Positions 17,559 through 24,010 of a stretch of 28,536 nucleotides of DNA are shown piece after piece. Numbering within the stretch: position 1 is the stretch's first letter; every line of letters begins with the position of its first letter. The notes beneath the pieces were generated by a model. The model saw nothing but the letters and a program-made list of their open reading frames with translations. It ran no database searches and was not told where the DNA came from. The stretch comes from a virus. The DNA lies in IMG/VR virus record IMGVR_UViG_3300042863_001259, positions 1 through 28,536 of that record. The stretch is one strand, 5' to 3'. Position numbers and translations under genes: made by a program.

Positions 17559-18713
17559 ATGAAGATGAATGATCTAGACCAAGAAAAATCAAATATTGTT
17601 GTAATTTATGCTGGTAGATTCCAGCCATGGCATAAAGGCCATGCTGCTGTTTATAATAATTTAGCTGCTAAATTTCCGAATGTATATATAGCAACTAGTG
17701 GAAAAACTGATGTAGAAAAAAGCCCATTTTCATTTGACGAACGTAGAGAAATGATAACTCATAGTGGTGTGCCAAGTGATAAGATAATTCAAGTTAACAT
17801 ACCATATCAACCAATTGAAATACTAAGTAATTATGATCCAGCATTAACTAAATTGATTATGGCAGTTAGTCAGAAAGATATGGATGGCAAAAATGCAAGA
17901 TTCTCATTTGATGCCAAGAAAGATGGAACTCCAAGTTATTATCAGAAATTCGACGGAAATATAAAAAATTTGCAGACTATGGATAAGCATGGCTATATCT
18001 ATGTCGTTCCAGTCTATGAATTTACGGTTGCAAATAAAAAAATAAGTAGTGCTACTGAAATACGAGATATGTTTCGTAATGCAAATCCAAGTGAACAACG
18101 TTATATAGTAAAAGATTTGTATGGCGAATATGATCCACATATTCATGAATTGATGCGTAAAAAACTTAATATATTACAATCAGATAAAAATTTAGTTACA
18201 GAAGCAATTGACCATCATATAGCAGAAAAACTACCATTTCGTAAACCAATATTAAGAGCAGGTAGCAAAAGCTTTTTTGAAATGATTATATACATAAAAG
18301 AAAATTTGCATAAAATTGAATTAGATGAAATTGATAGAGAAATATTAGAAACTGATATTGGTGAAATTGCACAATTAAAAGATGGAACAGTGGTTCCATT
18401 AGATTTGCCGATCTTCGAAGATGATCTTACCGAAGCTGAACATAAAGGTAAACAAGTTACCCTAAATCAGCCTAAACGTGGTGGATCAAAAAAGTTCTAT
18501 GTGTATGTTCGTGACCCAAAAACTAAAAATATTAAAAAAGTATCATTTGGAGATACTGGACTTAGTGTAAAATCAAACGATCCAGCACGAGTAAAATCTT
18601 TTGTTGCTAGGCATGATTGTAAAAATAAGAATGATAAAACAAAAGCAGGATATTGGTCTTGTCGTGTGCCAAGATATAAATCATTGGGCATAAAAGGCGG
18701 TCAATGGTGGTAA
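17559..18713 (+). CDS. HxGH nucleotidyltransferase fused to a C-terminal phage domain
   Basis: 384 residues; ATG 17559 chosen because AAAGG lies upstream. Y-A-G-R-F-Q-P-W-H25-K-G-H28 is the nucleotide-binding motif, and I-S-S-A-T-E-I-R near 161 the second motif, of the NMN/FMN/pantetheine-phosphate adenylyltransferase class. NMN adenylyltransferase (NAD synthesis) is the likeliest reaction. The last about 90 residues (K-Q-V-T-L-N-Q-P-K-R-G-G, F-Y-V-Y-V-R-D-P, S-F-V-A-R-H-D-C, Y-W-S-C-R-V-P) form a separate basic domain known from phage proteins of unknown role. It starts 4 nt after the KxDG protein. Confidence 0.8.
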   Translation: MKMNDLDQEKSNIVVIYAGRFQPWHKGHAAVYNNLAAKFPNVYIATSGKTDVEKSPFSFDERREMITHSGVPSDKIIQVNIPYQPIEILSNYDPALTKLIMAVSQKDMDGKNARFSFDAKKDGTPSYYQKFDGNIKNLQTMDKHGYIYVVPVYEFTVANKKISSATEIRDMFRNANPSEQRYIVKDLYGEYDPHIHELMRKKLNILQSDKNLVTEAIDHHIAEKLPFRKPILRAGSKSFFEMIIYIKENLHKIELDEIDREILETDIGEIAQLKDGTVVPLDLPIFEDDLTEAEHKGKQVTLNQPKRGGSKKFYVYVRDPKTKNIKKVSFGDTGLSVKSNDPARVKSFVARHDCKNKNDKTKAGYWSCRVPRYKSLGIKGGQWW

Positions 18714-18976
18714 TTCCATACCAAGATAATAATATAACTCTGGAAAAATTTGTAAGAATTTTTAAAGAAAATGTCGATGAACATAATCTTGTATGGCATA
18801 GAGATAGCAATGACAGAATTATAAAAATTATCGAAGGAAATAATTGGAAAATACAATATGATGATTCGTTGCCAATGCTATTAGAACAAGGACATAGTTA
18901 TTTTATTCCAAAAAATGATTATCATCGTGTAATTCAAGGAAATGATAATTTAATAATAGAAATACACGAAATTTAA
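18704..18976 (+). CDS. cupin-like small protein
   Basis: 90 residues overlapping the previous gene by 10 nt. L-V-W-H-R-D-S-N-D-R-I-I-K-I-I-E-G-N-N-W, then L-L-E-Q-G-H-S-Y-F-I-P-K-N-D-Y-H-R-V-I-Q-G, is the two-part cupin pattern (G-x-x-H and P-x-x-x-H on beta strands). Such small cupins occur next to nucleotide-metabolism genes in phages. Ligand unknown. A terminator follows at once. Confidence 0.72.
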   Translation: MVVIPYQDNNITLEKFVRIFKENVDEHNLVWHRDSNDRIIKIIEGNNWKIQYDDSLPMLLEQGHSYFIPKNDYHRVIQGNDNLIIEIHEI

Positions 18977-19001
18977 GTGTTGCGTAAAAGCAACACTTTT
19001 T
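18975..19001 (+). terminator. rho-independent terminator
   Basis: AAGTGTTGC (18975-18983), loop GTAAAA, GCAACACTT (18990-18998), T run. It overlaps the stop codon of the cupin gene and ends the late cluster that starts at 16429. Confidence 0.85.
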
Positions 19002-19020
19002 ACCAAGTGATAGAAATGCA

Positions 19021-19049
19021 TTGACAATATCACTAGAATCGGGTAGTAT
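19021..19049 (+). promoter_or_regulatory. sigma70-like promoter, GAATC-spacer class
   Basis: TTGACA (19021-19026), 17-nt spacer with TAGAATCGGG, TAGTAT (19044-19049). Dedicated to the outer-membrane protein gene. Confidence 0.75.
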
Positions 19050-19080
19050 TGAGTTCTAAACAAATCATGGAGATTTAAAA

Positions 19081-19701
19081 ATGAAAAAACTATTACTTGC
19101 AACTGTTGCATTCCTTGGACTATCTGCCGCAGCTTTTGCTAGCGACTTTGACAATACTTCATTTACTATTGTTGCAAGTTCATATACACTGGATTATAAA
19201 ATTCATGCTGATTCCACAAACGAACTAACTGGACTTTCTGTTGGTTTTTATGCATTCCCATCCACTATGGGCAACGTAGACACAAATATGTATGTAGATA
19301 CAAATATGTATGTTGAACTTGGATATGCCCGTTTGGATGAATCACTTGATGTTGATGTTGACTATCAAATGAAAGCATCGCTTACACCATATACTCGTGC
19401 ATATGGTGCAGTGGGTGTAGAATATATAATGTCCGCCAATGACGTAAATACAGACGGATCATTGATTTTTGCACCATATGCTGGTCTAGCACATGATCTG
19501 AACCCAAAATTGTCAATGTTTGTTGAAGCAGGATATGATTGGGAAGTAACCAATGACTGGAACGCAAATGGCGGATATGCAGAAATTGGTGCAAGCTATA
19601 TGGTAACTGATACTGTATATATTCAACCAAGTGTTATTCATACTCTAGATACTGGTACAGACAACGCACAAGCAAAACTAGAACTAGGATTTGCATTTTA
19701 A
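19081..19701 (+). CDS. outer-membrane beta-barrel protein
   Basis: 206 residues. MKKLLLATVAFLGLSAAAFA is a clear signal peptide with AFA cleavage. The mature part has repeated amphipathic strands with alternating aromatic residues (YVELGYARL, GYAEIGASYMV, YIQPSVIHTL) and ends in ..LELGFAF, the C-terminal Phe signature for barrel insertion. About eight strands are expected. Residues near 66-77 are duplicated (VDTNMYVDTNMY) by an 18-bp tandem repeat. It stands alone between its own promoter and terminator, as expected of a moron that changes the host surface, for example to exclude other phages. Confidence 0.82.
   Translation: MKKLLLATVAFLGLSAAAFASDFDNTSFTIVASSYTLDYKIHADSTNELTGLSVGFYAFPSTMGNVDTNMYVDTNMYVELGYARLDESLDVDVDYQMKASLTPYTRAYGAVGVEYIMSANDVNTDGSLIFAPYAGLAHDLNPKLSMFVEAGYDWEVTNDWNANGGYAEIGASYMVTDTVYIQPSVIHTLDTGTDNAQAKLELGFAF
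19276..19311 (+). repeat. 18-bp tandem repeat within the barrel gene
   Basis: GTAGACACAAATATGTAT and GTAGATACAAATATGTAT lie head to tail with one mismatch. They add six residues in what is probably an exposed loop. Confidence 0.85.
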
Positions 19702-19708
19702 TTAAAAA

Positions 19709-19735
19709 ATAAAGGGGCAGAAATGCCCCTTTATT
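19709..19735 (+). terminator. rho-independent terminator
   Basis: AAAGGGGCA (19711-19719), loop GAAA, TGCCCCTTT (19724-19732), then ATTATT. Perfect 9-bp stem closing the barrel-gene unit. Confidence 0.85.
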
Positions 19736-19877
19736 ATGAATACTATCGAAAAAAGGTTTGTAGTAGCCGATAAAGTCAGAAACCTCGAAATACCCACTTA
19801 AGATCGTCTGTAAATATCGGAGTATTCATATTATGACAATTGATAAAACAATGATCTAACAATAGTTTATTATGCAG

Positions 19878-19906
19878 TTGACTCCAGTTACCGTTGATGA
19901 TAGTGT
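19878..19906 (+). promoter_or_regulatory. sigma70-like promoter
   Basis: TTGACT (19878-19883), 17-nt spacer, TAGTGT (19901-19906), 27 nt before the kinase start. The stretch 19736-19877 has an AGGTTT/AAACCT hairpin and no gene. Confidence 0.6.
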
Positions 19907-19932
19907 GTGATTCACATATAAAGGAATACATA

Positions 19933-20523
19933 ATGACCAAACCTCCTGCTCCTATTGCTATTGTGTTCGTTGGTTTGCCAGCTAGTGGTAAAAGCACGAT
20001 GATTTCATTGCTGTCTAAGATGTTGTCTGATCCATTCATCTATTCCACAGATTCTTATATTGAAACTGTTGCAAAAGAAAATAACAGCACTTATAATGCC
20101 ACCTTTGATGCAGAAATTAAGTATGCAACCCAGTTCATGGATGAAAAACTAAAAGAAGCAATTGCAAATAATGTTAATATTATTTGGGATCAGACCAATA
20201 TGAGTGATAAGAAGCGTAAAAAAATTATCCACAAATTGGAAAAAACTCATCTTCTTACTTGTGTTTGTGTTCTTCCTCCACAAAACAAAAAAGAAGAAGA
20301 AGAATTGCAGTATCGTTTGGCACATCGTGAAGGGAAAACCATTCCAGCATATGTTATTAACAATATGCTGGAAAGCTTTGTCGTGCCTTCGGTGGAAGAA
20401 GGGTTTGCCCATGTCAAGTATTTTGACATTTATGGAAATGGAATAAGTACCAAAGATAAAGATTGGCATACTGAAATTAAAAAAATGACTGGGTTTTCTC
20501 GTATAGGATATAATAACACATGA
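19933..20523 (+). CDS. P-loop kinase, polynucleotide-kinase-like
   Basis: 196 residues from ATG 19933 behind AAAGGA. F-V-G14-L-P-A-S-G-K-S-T is a Walker A loop. I-Y-S-T-D-S-Y near 40 gives the acceptor-side Asp, N-I-I-W-D-Q-T-N-M-S-D-K-K-R-K-K-I near 81-97 the Walker B-like strand and basic segment, and Y-R-L-A-H-R-E-G-K the lid Arg residues. This arrangement is that of the 5'-kinase domain of T4 polynucleotide kinase and relatives; no 3'-phosphatase domain is attached. RNA 5'-end repair before ligation is a reasonable role. Coupled to the next gene. Confidence 0.75.
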   Translation: MTKPPAPIAIVFVGLPASGKSTMISLLSKMLSDPFIYSTDSYIETVAKENNSTYNATFDAEIKYATQFMDEKLKEAIANNVNIIWDQTNMSDKKRKKIIHKLEKTHLLTCVCVLPPQNKKEEEELQYRLAHREGKTIPAYVINNMLESFVVPSVEEGFAHVKYFDIYGNGISTKDKDWHTEIKKMTGFSRIGYNNT

Positions 20524-20894
20524 ATGGCAGCGATTTAGATAAATTATCTAGAACATTTGGTATCTATGATATAGAAGAAATACGTAAACCGCAAACATAT
20601 GATTATAACTTTGTAGATGATACATTTTCGTCTCTTGCTTCACATAAAAAATATGCGACAATACATAGTTCATATCGTATAACAGTAGAAAAAGAATTTA
20701 TTGATTCATTACTGGAAGCAAGTATTCGTAATGATATAAAAAATGGTCCTTCATTTAATATATTATATGAACAATATAAAGATGTTATCCGTGCAGAATC
20801 AAGAGAAAAAGAATTACAAAAAAAATATCCAGAACTTGCAGAAATAATGAAAGATTATGAAATAATGAAAGCATTAATTCTACAAAAAGAATAA
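20520..20894 (+). CDS. hypothetical protein, helical
   Basis: 124 residues, ATG overlapping the kinase stop (ATGA), so translated together. The second half is charged and helical (E-S-R-E-K-E-L-Q-K-K-Y-P-E-L). May be a partner of the kinase; nothing in the sequence shows a function. Confidence 0.75.
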   Translation: MNGSDLDKLSRTFGIYDIEEIRKPQTYDYNFVDDTFSSLASHKKYATIHSSYRITVEKEFIDSLLEASIRNDIKNGPSFNILYEQYKDVIRAESREKELQKKYPELAEIMKDYEIMKALILQKE

Positions 20895-20911
20895 AAAAGT
20901 ATAAATAAGTG

Positions 20912-20940
20912 TTGACAAGCAGAAAAAAATCTGCTATATT
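20912..20940 (+). promoter_or_regulatory. sigma70-like promoter with perfect spacer dyad
   Basis: TTGACA (20912-20917), 17-nt spacer, TATATT (20935-20940). AGCAGA and TCTGCT (20919-20936) form a perfect inverted repeat between the two boxes, an operator-like layout; it replaces the GAATC motif found in other promoters. Confidence 0.7.
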
Positions 20941-20975
20941 ACCTAAATAGAATAAGAGAAAACGAGAATTATATT

Positions 20976-21038
20976 ATGACAAATTATATTTACAAAATGG
21001 AAGAGTTTTATAAAAACATTAGGGGTGATGTTCTCTAG
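20976..21038 (+). CDS. short leader peptide ORF
   Basis: ATG to TAG codes 20 residues (MTNYIYKMEEFYKNIRGDVL) between a strong promoter and a terminator. The frame stays open past the TAG for 21 more codons, through the terminator hairpin to TAA. It may be a leader peptide or a small early protein. Confidence 0.45.
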   Translation: MTNYIYKMEEFYKNIRGDVL

Positions 21039-21067
21039 TCGTATGCAAATATGATAAACGGAATTAA

Positions 21068-21102
21068 CCCCCAAAGAGAAATCTTCGGGGGTTTTGCTTT
21101 TT
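21068..21102 (+). terminator. rho-independent terminator
   Basis: CCCCC (21068-21072) with AAAGA..TCTT inside and GGGGG (21087-21091), then TTTTGCTTTTT. It lies 7 nt before tRNA-Met, so that tRNA needs read-through. Confidence 0.8.
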
Positions 21103-21108
21103 AAAATC

Positions 21109-21183
21109 GGCGTGATAGCTCAGTGGTAGAGCAAGTGACTCATATTCACTCGGTCGTAGGTTCGAATCCTACTCACGCCACCA
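21109..21183 (+). tRNA. tRNA with CAT anticodon (Met or Ile2)
   Basis: Acceptor GGCGTGA/TCACGCC, D-stem GCTC/GAGC, anticodon stem AGTGA/TCACT around CTCATAT, T-arm GTAGG-TTCGAAT-CCTAC, discriminator A, encoded CCA. Confidence 0.92.
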
Positions 21184-21218
21184 AAAATTAGGGACGAAGC
21201 GATAACATCAATCTCCCA

Positions 21219-21234
21219 TGCTCTTTGAAAATTA
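21219..21234 (+). promoter_or_regulatory. boxA-like antitermination site
   Basis: TGCTCTTTGAAAATTA, between tRNA-Met and the promoter of tRNA-Tyr. Here no promoter lies directly upstream, unlike the other three copies. Confidence 0.6.
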
Positions 21235-21278
21235 GGAATGTGTAGTAGGAAAAAAATCCGATGATCTACAAAATGATA

Positions 21279-21308
21279 TTGACACTAGCACACGAAACGT
21301 GCTAATGT
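21279..21308 (+). promoter_or_regulatory. sigma70-like promoter
   Basis: TTGACA (21279-21284), 18-nt spacer with CACGAAACGTG, TAATGT (21303-21308). AGCACacgaaacGTGCT is an inverted repeat over the spacer. Starts just before tRNA-Tyr. Confidence 0.6.
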
Positions 21309-21315
21309 TTCTTAT

Positions 21316-21401
21316 GGGTCGGATGCTACAAGGTGTGGCAGGGGATTGTAAATCCTCCGAGGGAAACCTCACGTCAAGTTCGATTCTTGATCGACCCACC
21401 A
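21316..21401 (+). tRNA. tRNA-Tyr(GTA)
   Basis: Acceptor GGGTCGG/TCGACCC, anticodon stem GGGGA/TCCTC around TTGTAAA, long variable arm GAGG-GAAA-CCTC typical of bacterial Tyr, T-arm TCAAG-TTCGATT-CTTGA, discriminator A, encoded CCA. Confidence 0.93.
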
Positions 21402-21425
21402 ATAAAATATACTATGGAGCAACTT

Positions 21426-21650
21426 ATGAATAAAAAATGTGAAAGTTGTAGATTTGCAAGATTTAAAGATGAAGGCTACTCTAATTATACCGTTGAAGGA
21501 ACTACATTTGAATGCCTGATAAACAAGCATCCAGATGGGAAGTTTGACAGATGGTATGGCGAAGATGGACGGTTGTATTGGGCATTGTGGTGTAAAACTT
21601 ATGAAGCAGGAACACCAATTCGTTTGTGCGTTGATGGAAATGTAAAATGA
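21426..21650 (+). CDS. Cys-rich small hypothetical protein
   Basis: 74 residues from ATG 21426 behind GGAGC. C-E-S-C near the N-terminus, F-E-C, and later W-C-K-T and L-C give five Cys and hint at a zinc site. W-Y-G-E-D-G-R-L-Y-W-A-L-W is strongly aromatic. Overlaps the next gene by ATGA. Confidence 0.72.
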   Translation: MNKKCESCRFARFKDEGYSNYTVEGTTFECLINKHPDGKFDRWYGEDGRLYWALWCKTYEAGTPIRLCVDGNVK

Positions 21651-21817
21651 ATATACATATTGCCAGTAGTGATACTTTTCAAATAGGAATTGGATGGTTA
21701 AATGAAAAAGACTACGGAGAAGGTGGTTTATTCATTATGATTGGATATCGTTACATCAACTTCTGGAAAAAAGTAGACATATCACAATGTGCTAATAATT
21801 GGGATAAAAATGATTAA
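21647..21817 (+). CDS. small hypothetical protein
   Basis: 56 residues, coupled at both ends: ATG overlaps the previous TGA and its end overlaps the next ATG by 8 nt. Strand-rich with G-G-L-F-I-M-I-G-Y-R-Y-I-N-F-W. Unknown. Confidence 0.68.
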   Translation: MNIHIASSDTFQIGIGWLNEKDYGEGGLFIMIGYRYINFWKKVDISQCANNWDKND

Positions 21818-21980
21818 AAAAATATGGCGAATTTGGTGTAAATCTCTTGGTGAAAAAGTTGGAGAAACTGACAATCAAGCAGATATAGTTGCACTTATCA
21901 GAACATTTTGGTGGGTTACTCACATTGTAACTTGCTTTTTTATTATTGCAAATAACGGACACAACTTAGGACTCTGGTGA
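21810..21980 (+). CDS. small membrane protein
   Basis: 56 residues from ATG 21810. Basic amphipathic N-terminus (MIKKIWRIWCKSLGEKVG) and one membrane helix (about residues 34-50, F-W-W-V-T-H-I-V-T-C-F-F-I-I). Short proteins of this form recur in T4-like phages. Unknown function, inner membrane. Confidence 0.7.
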   Translation: MIKKIWRIWCKSLGEKVGETDNQADIVALIRTFWWVTHIVTCFFIIANNGHNLGLW

Positions 21981-21989
21981 GGTAAAAAA

Positions 21990-22460
21990 ATGAAAATTGA
22001 ATATCGAAAAGGCGATCTGTTTCAAACAGAAATTCAAACTATTGTGCATGGATGCAATGCCCAAGGTGTAATGGGAAGTGGAATTGCAAAGATCATTCGT
22101 GAAAAATATCCAAAAGCATATGAGCGTTATGTTAATGAACATAATACGAATGGGCTTAAACTTGGTAAGTTAGTTGTAGTTCCATGTGGTGATAGAGTAA
22201 AGGATTTTGCCAATTATAAAATCATTGTGAATGCAATCACACAAGAATTTTTTGGTCGTGAAGATGTAAGGTATGTTAGTTATGATGCTATTGATGATGC
22301 TATGACTAGAATTAACCGATTTACTGAAACATATGGAATTACACAGATTGCAATGCCACAAATTGGTGCTGGACTAGGCAATGGTTCGTGGGAAGTAATT
22401 TCCGCTATTATCGAACATCGACTAATTCATCTTACACCAGTTGTGTATGTATTGGAATAA
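21990..22460 (+). CDS. macro-domain ADP-ribose-binding protein
   Basis: 156 residues behind AGGT. V-H-G-C-N-A-Q-G-V-M-G-S-G-I-A (residues 19-33) is the macro-domain loop with the adenine/ribose-binding Asn. I-I-V-N-A-I-T-Q and I-A-M-P-Q-I-G-A-G-L-G-N-G-S-W near 112-126 give the phosphate-binding second loop. Macro domains bind or hydrolyse ADP-ribose and its derivatives; in phages one role is to remove ADP-ribose from targets hit by host defence. It complements the sirtuin and Nudix genes further on. Confidence 0.88.
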   Translation: MKIEYRKGDLFQTEIQTIVHGCNAQGVMGSGIAKIIREKYPKAYERYVNEHNTNGLKLGKLVVVPCGDRVKDFANYKIIVNAITQEFFGREDVRYVSYDAIDDAMTRINRFTETYGITQIAMPQIGAGLGNGSWEVISAIIEHRLIHLTPVVYVLE

Positions 22461-22463
22461 ACT

Positions 22464-22655
22464 ATGTGGAAAAATAAGTATTTTATTATTATGCTAATTA
22501 TATTTTTAGTTCAATTATGCAATTTTATTTTTTCTATTGTTTCTTCTCTAAAAATACTGACAATTGTTTTTTCAGGATTGGTTTTATTATTTGTGACATT
22601 TGTATTGTGTAAGATTGTATACGATCTGCATACAGAAGGTTGGGAAGAACTATAA
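22464..22655 (+). CDS. small membrane protein, two helices
   Basis: 63 residues with two long hydrophobic segments (about 6-26 and 31-51) and a short acidic tail, a hairpin in the inner membrane. No ribosome-binding site is clear, but it starts 3 nt after the macro-domain gene, suggesting coupling. Confidence 0.7.
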   Translation: MWKNKYFIIMLIIFLVQLCNFIFSIVSSLKILTIVFSGLVLLFVTFVLCKIVYDLHTEGWEEL

Positions 22656-22677
22656 TATATGGCTTTAACAAAAATAG

Positions 22678-22706
22678 TTGACATGGGCATTAGAATGATC
22701 TAGTAT
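22678..22706 (+). promoter_or_regulatory. sigma70-like promoter
   Basis: TTGACA (22678-22683), 17-nt spacer with AGAATGATC, TAGTAT (22701-22706). Drives the gene at 22740 and probably the tRNAs behind it. Confidence 0.7.
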
Positions 22707-22739
22707 CCATGTCATACAAAGATAACAAGGATATTTAAA

Positions 22740-22925
22740 ATGAAACGAAATATGAAAGCAAAACTACCAATAAAACGTAACCCTTTTGTTCAGCATTTGA
22801 TTAGCAAAAGCGGCAGCGGCATTCACGGCAAAAGCAAAAAAGCACAACGCCGTGATGATAAAGCAGCATTGCGTAAAGAAAATAAAAATCAAGACGATTT
22901 TGACAAAGTAGTTAACTTTCTCTAA
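22740..22925 (+). CDS. very basic small protein
   Basis: 61 residues, over a quarter Lys or Arg (K-L-P-I-K-R-N-P-F-V, K-S-K-K-A-Q-R-R-D-D-K-A-A-L-R-K-E). Likely to bind nucleic acid. It shares promoter type and charge with the gene at 8561, though sequences differ. AAGGA lies upstream. Confidence 0.75.
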   Translation: MKRNMKAKLPIKRNPFVQHLISKSGSGIHGKSKKAQRRDDKAALRKENKNQDDFDKVVNFL

Positions 22926-22935
22926 GTCGTCTTAT

Positions 22936-23012
22936 GGATCGGTAGCTGAGATGGTTTAGCGGCGGGCTTTTAATCCGCGTCAACATGGGTTCGAGTCCCA
23001 TCCGATTCACCA
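22936..23012 (+). tRNA. tRNA-Lys(TTT)
   Basis: Acceptor GGATCGG/CCGATTC, anticodon stem GCGGG/TCCGC around CTTTTAA, T-arm ATGGG-TTCGAGT-CCCAT, discriminator A, encoded CCA. Confidence 0.93.
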
Positions 23013-23022
23013 TTATTTTGAT

Positions 23023-23088
23023 GGTACATCTACAACGCTGAGGGAGTAGACCGAAAGGTGAAACAGTAGGCGACGAACGTGATGTATC
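23023..23088 (+). ncRNA. closed stem RNA with CCGAAAGG hairpin
   Basis: GGTACATC (23023-23030) pairs with GATGTATC (23081-23088). Inside, ACC-GAAA-GGT is followed by TGAAACAGTAGGCGA, similar to the purine-rich core at 1083-1106. Both copies sit among tRNAs. Function unknown. Confidence 0.4.
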
Positions 23089-23106
23089 TTCCAAGTAATG
23101 TAATTA

Positions 23107-23183
23107 CTCCCGTAGGACTACTTGGCGATGGTCGCTGCACTTTCACTGCGGAGAAATCGGTTCGAAACCGATACGGGGGACCA
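23107..23183 (+). tRNA. tRNA-Glu(TTC)
   Basis: Acceptor CTCCCGT/ACGGGGG, D-stem GACT/GGTC, anticodon stem CTGCA/TGCGG around CTTTCAC, T-arm ATCGG-TTCGAAA-CCGAT, discriminator A, encoded CCA. Confidence 0.9.
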
Positions 23184-23190
23184 AAATTAC

Positions 23191-23301
23191 GGGGAAGTAA
23201 CTCAGAGAGTTGTTGTTGAGTTCTAATTGAACGGCAGACAATCAGGCAGAGTAATCGGGAGCAACGATAAGTCATTGGTTCGAATCCAATCTTTTCCACC
23301 A
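23191..23301 (+). tRNA. tRNA-like gene with ~38-nt D-loop insertion
   Basis: Acceptor GGGGAAG/CTTTTCC, variable AAGTC, T-arm ATTGG-TTCGAAT-CCAAT, A and CCA are normal. TA-ACTCAGA is separated from GGCAGAGT by about 38 nt, although tRNA-Pro at 14259 has ACTCAGAGGCAGAGT without a gap, so the extra sequence lies in the D-loop. It contains a GTTC/GAAC hairpin. The anticodon arm ATCG-GGAGCAA-CGAT is 4 bp and lacks T33; central AGC would be Ala, but isotype is not certain. A decayed tRNA is the main alternative. Confidence 0.55.
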
Positions 23302-23315
23302 TTTTAAGGTTTATC

Positions 23316-23525
23316 ATGACAAAATATCAGATTTACAAACGTAAAGGTAGGTTTTACCGAGAAAATGCTATCCGTGGCGAACAATATGACGGTAGTAGAT
23401 GGGTATTAGTTAAATCATATAAAACCGAAGAAGATGCAATTAAAGCATTAAAAATTCACGAAGATCGTGATACACGAAGTGATGGTAGTAAACGGTGGCA
23501 ATACAAGATGATAAAGAAAGAATAG
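23316..23525 (+). CDS. small basic hypothetical protein
   Basis: 69 residues behind AAGG. Y-Q-I-Y-K-R-K-G-R-F-Y-R-E, W-V-L-V-K-S-Y-K-T-E-E-D-A-I-K-A-L and R-W-Q-Y-K-M-I form a beta-beta-alpha-beta pattern seen in small phage proteins. Ends in TAG, one of few amber stops here. Unknown. Confidence 0.7.
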   Translation: MTKYQIYKRKGRFYRENAIRGEQYDGSRWVLVKSYKTEEDAIKALKIHEDRDTRSDGSKRWQYKMIKKE

Positions 23526-23544
23526 TTATGGAAGTAATTAAACA

Positions 23545-23892
23545 ATGACTCCAATTGAAATAGATGATTACAAGACAACTTGGTTAAAAAATGCCCATAT
23601 TGTGCAAGTCAACGAAGATTTGGACGTTGATGGTAAAACTTGGTGTCGTAAAAATGTTGATCGACACAGATGGAGTTTTTCACAATATACAGACATATAC
23701 GAGCATACATTTTATTTTGAAGCTGAACAAACTGCAAAAGATTTTGAATCTTATATAACTCATCACACAAACCACACCAATACAATGGATGCGAATAAAA
23801 CTTCATATGTAAAATGTGGCATTTGCAATCAATGGATGAAACCTTGGCAGAAATGCGAAGATACGGATAGTTGCTCATATTACGATCATTAA
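23545..23892 (+). CDS. hypothetical protein with CxxC tail, paralog of 12500
   Basis: 115 residues. Residues 1-70 align with the protein at 12500 (shared T-W-C-x-K-N, H-x-W-x-F, Y-E-H-T). The added tail C-G-I-C-N-Q-W-M-K-P-W-Q-K-C-E-D..S-C could bind zinc. GGAAG precedes the ATG. The pair shows duplication within this phage. Confidence 0.75.
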   Translation: MTPIEIDDYKTTWLKNAHIVQVNEDLDVDGKTWCRKNVDRHRWSFSQYTDIYEHTFYFEAEQTAKDFESYITHHTNHTNTMDANKTSYVKCGICNQWMKPWQKCEDTDSCSYYDH

Positions 23893-23896
23893 ATAT

Positions 23897-23972
23897 CCCC
23901 AAGTAGCTCAGTTGGTAGAGCACATGCCTGAAGAGCATGGTGTCGGCGGTTCGATTCCGTCCTTGGGGGCCA
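23897..23972 (+). tRNA. tRNA-Phe(GAA)
   Basis: Acceptor CCCCAAG/CTTGGGG, D-stem GCTC/GAGC, anticodon stem CATGC/GCATG around CTGAAGA, T-arm GGCGG-TTCGATT-CCGTC, encoded CCA. Discriminator G and pair C1-G72 are unusual for Phe, which normally has A73, so charging identity is less sure than the anticodon. Confidence 0.85.
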
Positions 23973-24010
23973 TAAACCTACAAATATATTATTAATAGGA
24001 AAAATATAAT

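Noticed and set aside
20976-21107. 43-residue protein by amber read-through at 21036
   Set aside because: The extension would be encoded by a strong terminator hairpin; a plain 20-residue leader is simpler.
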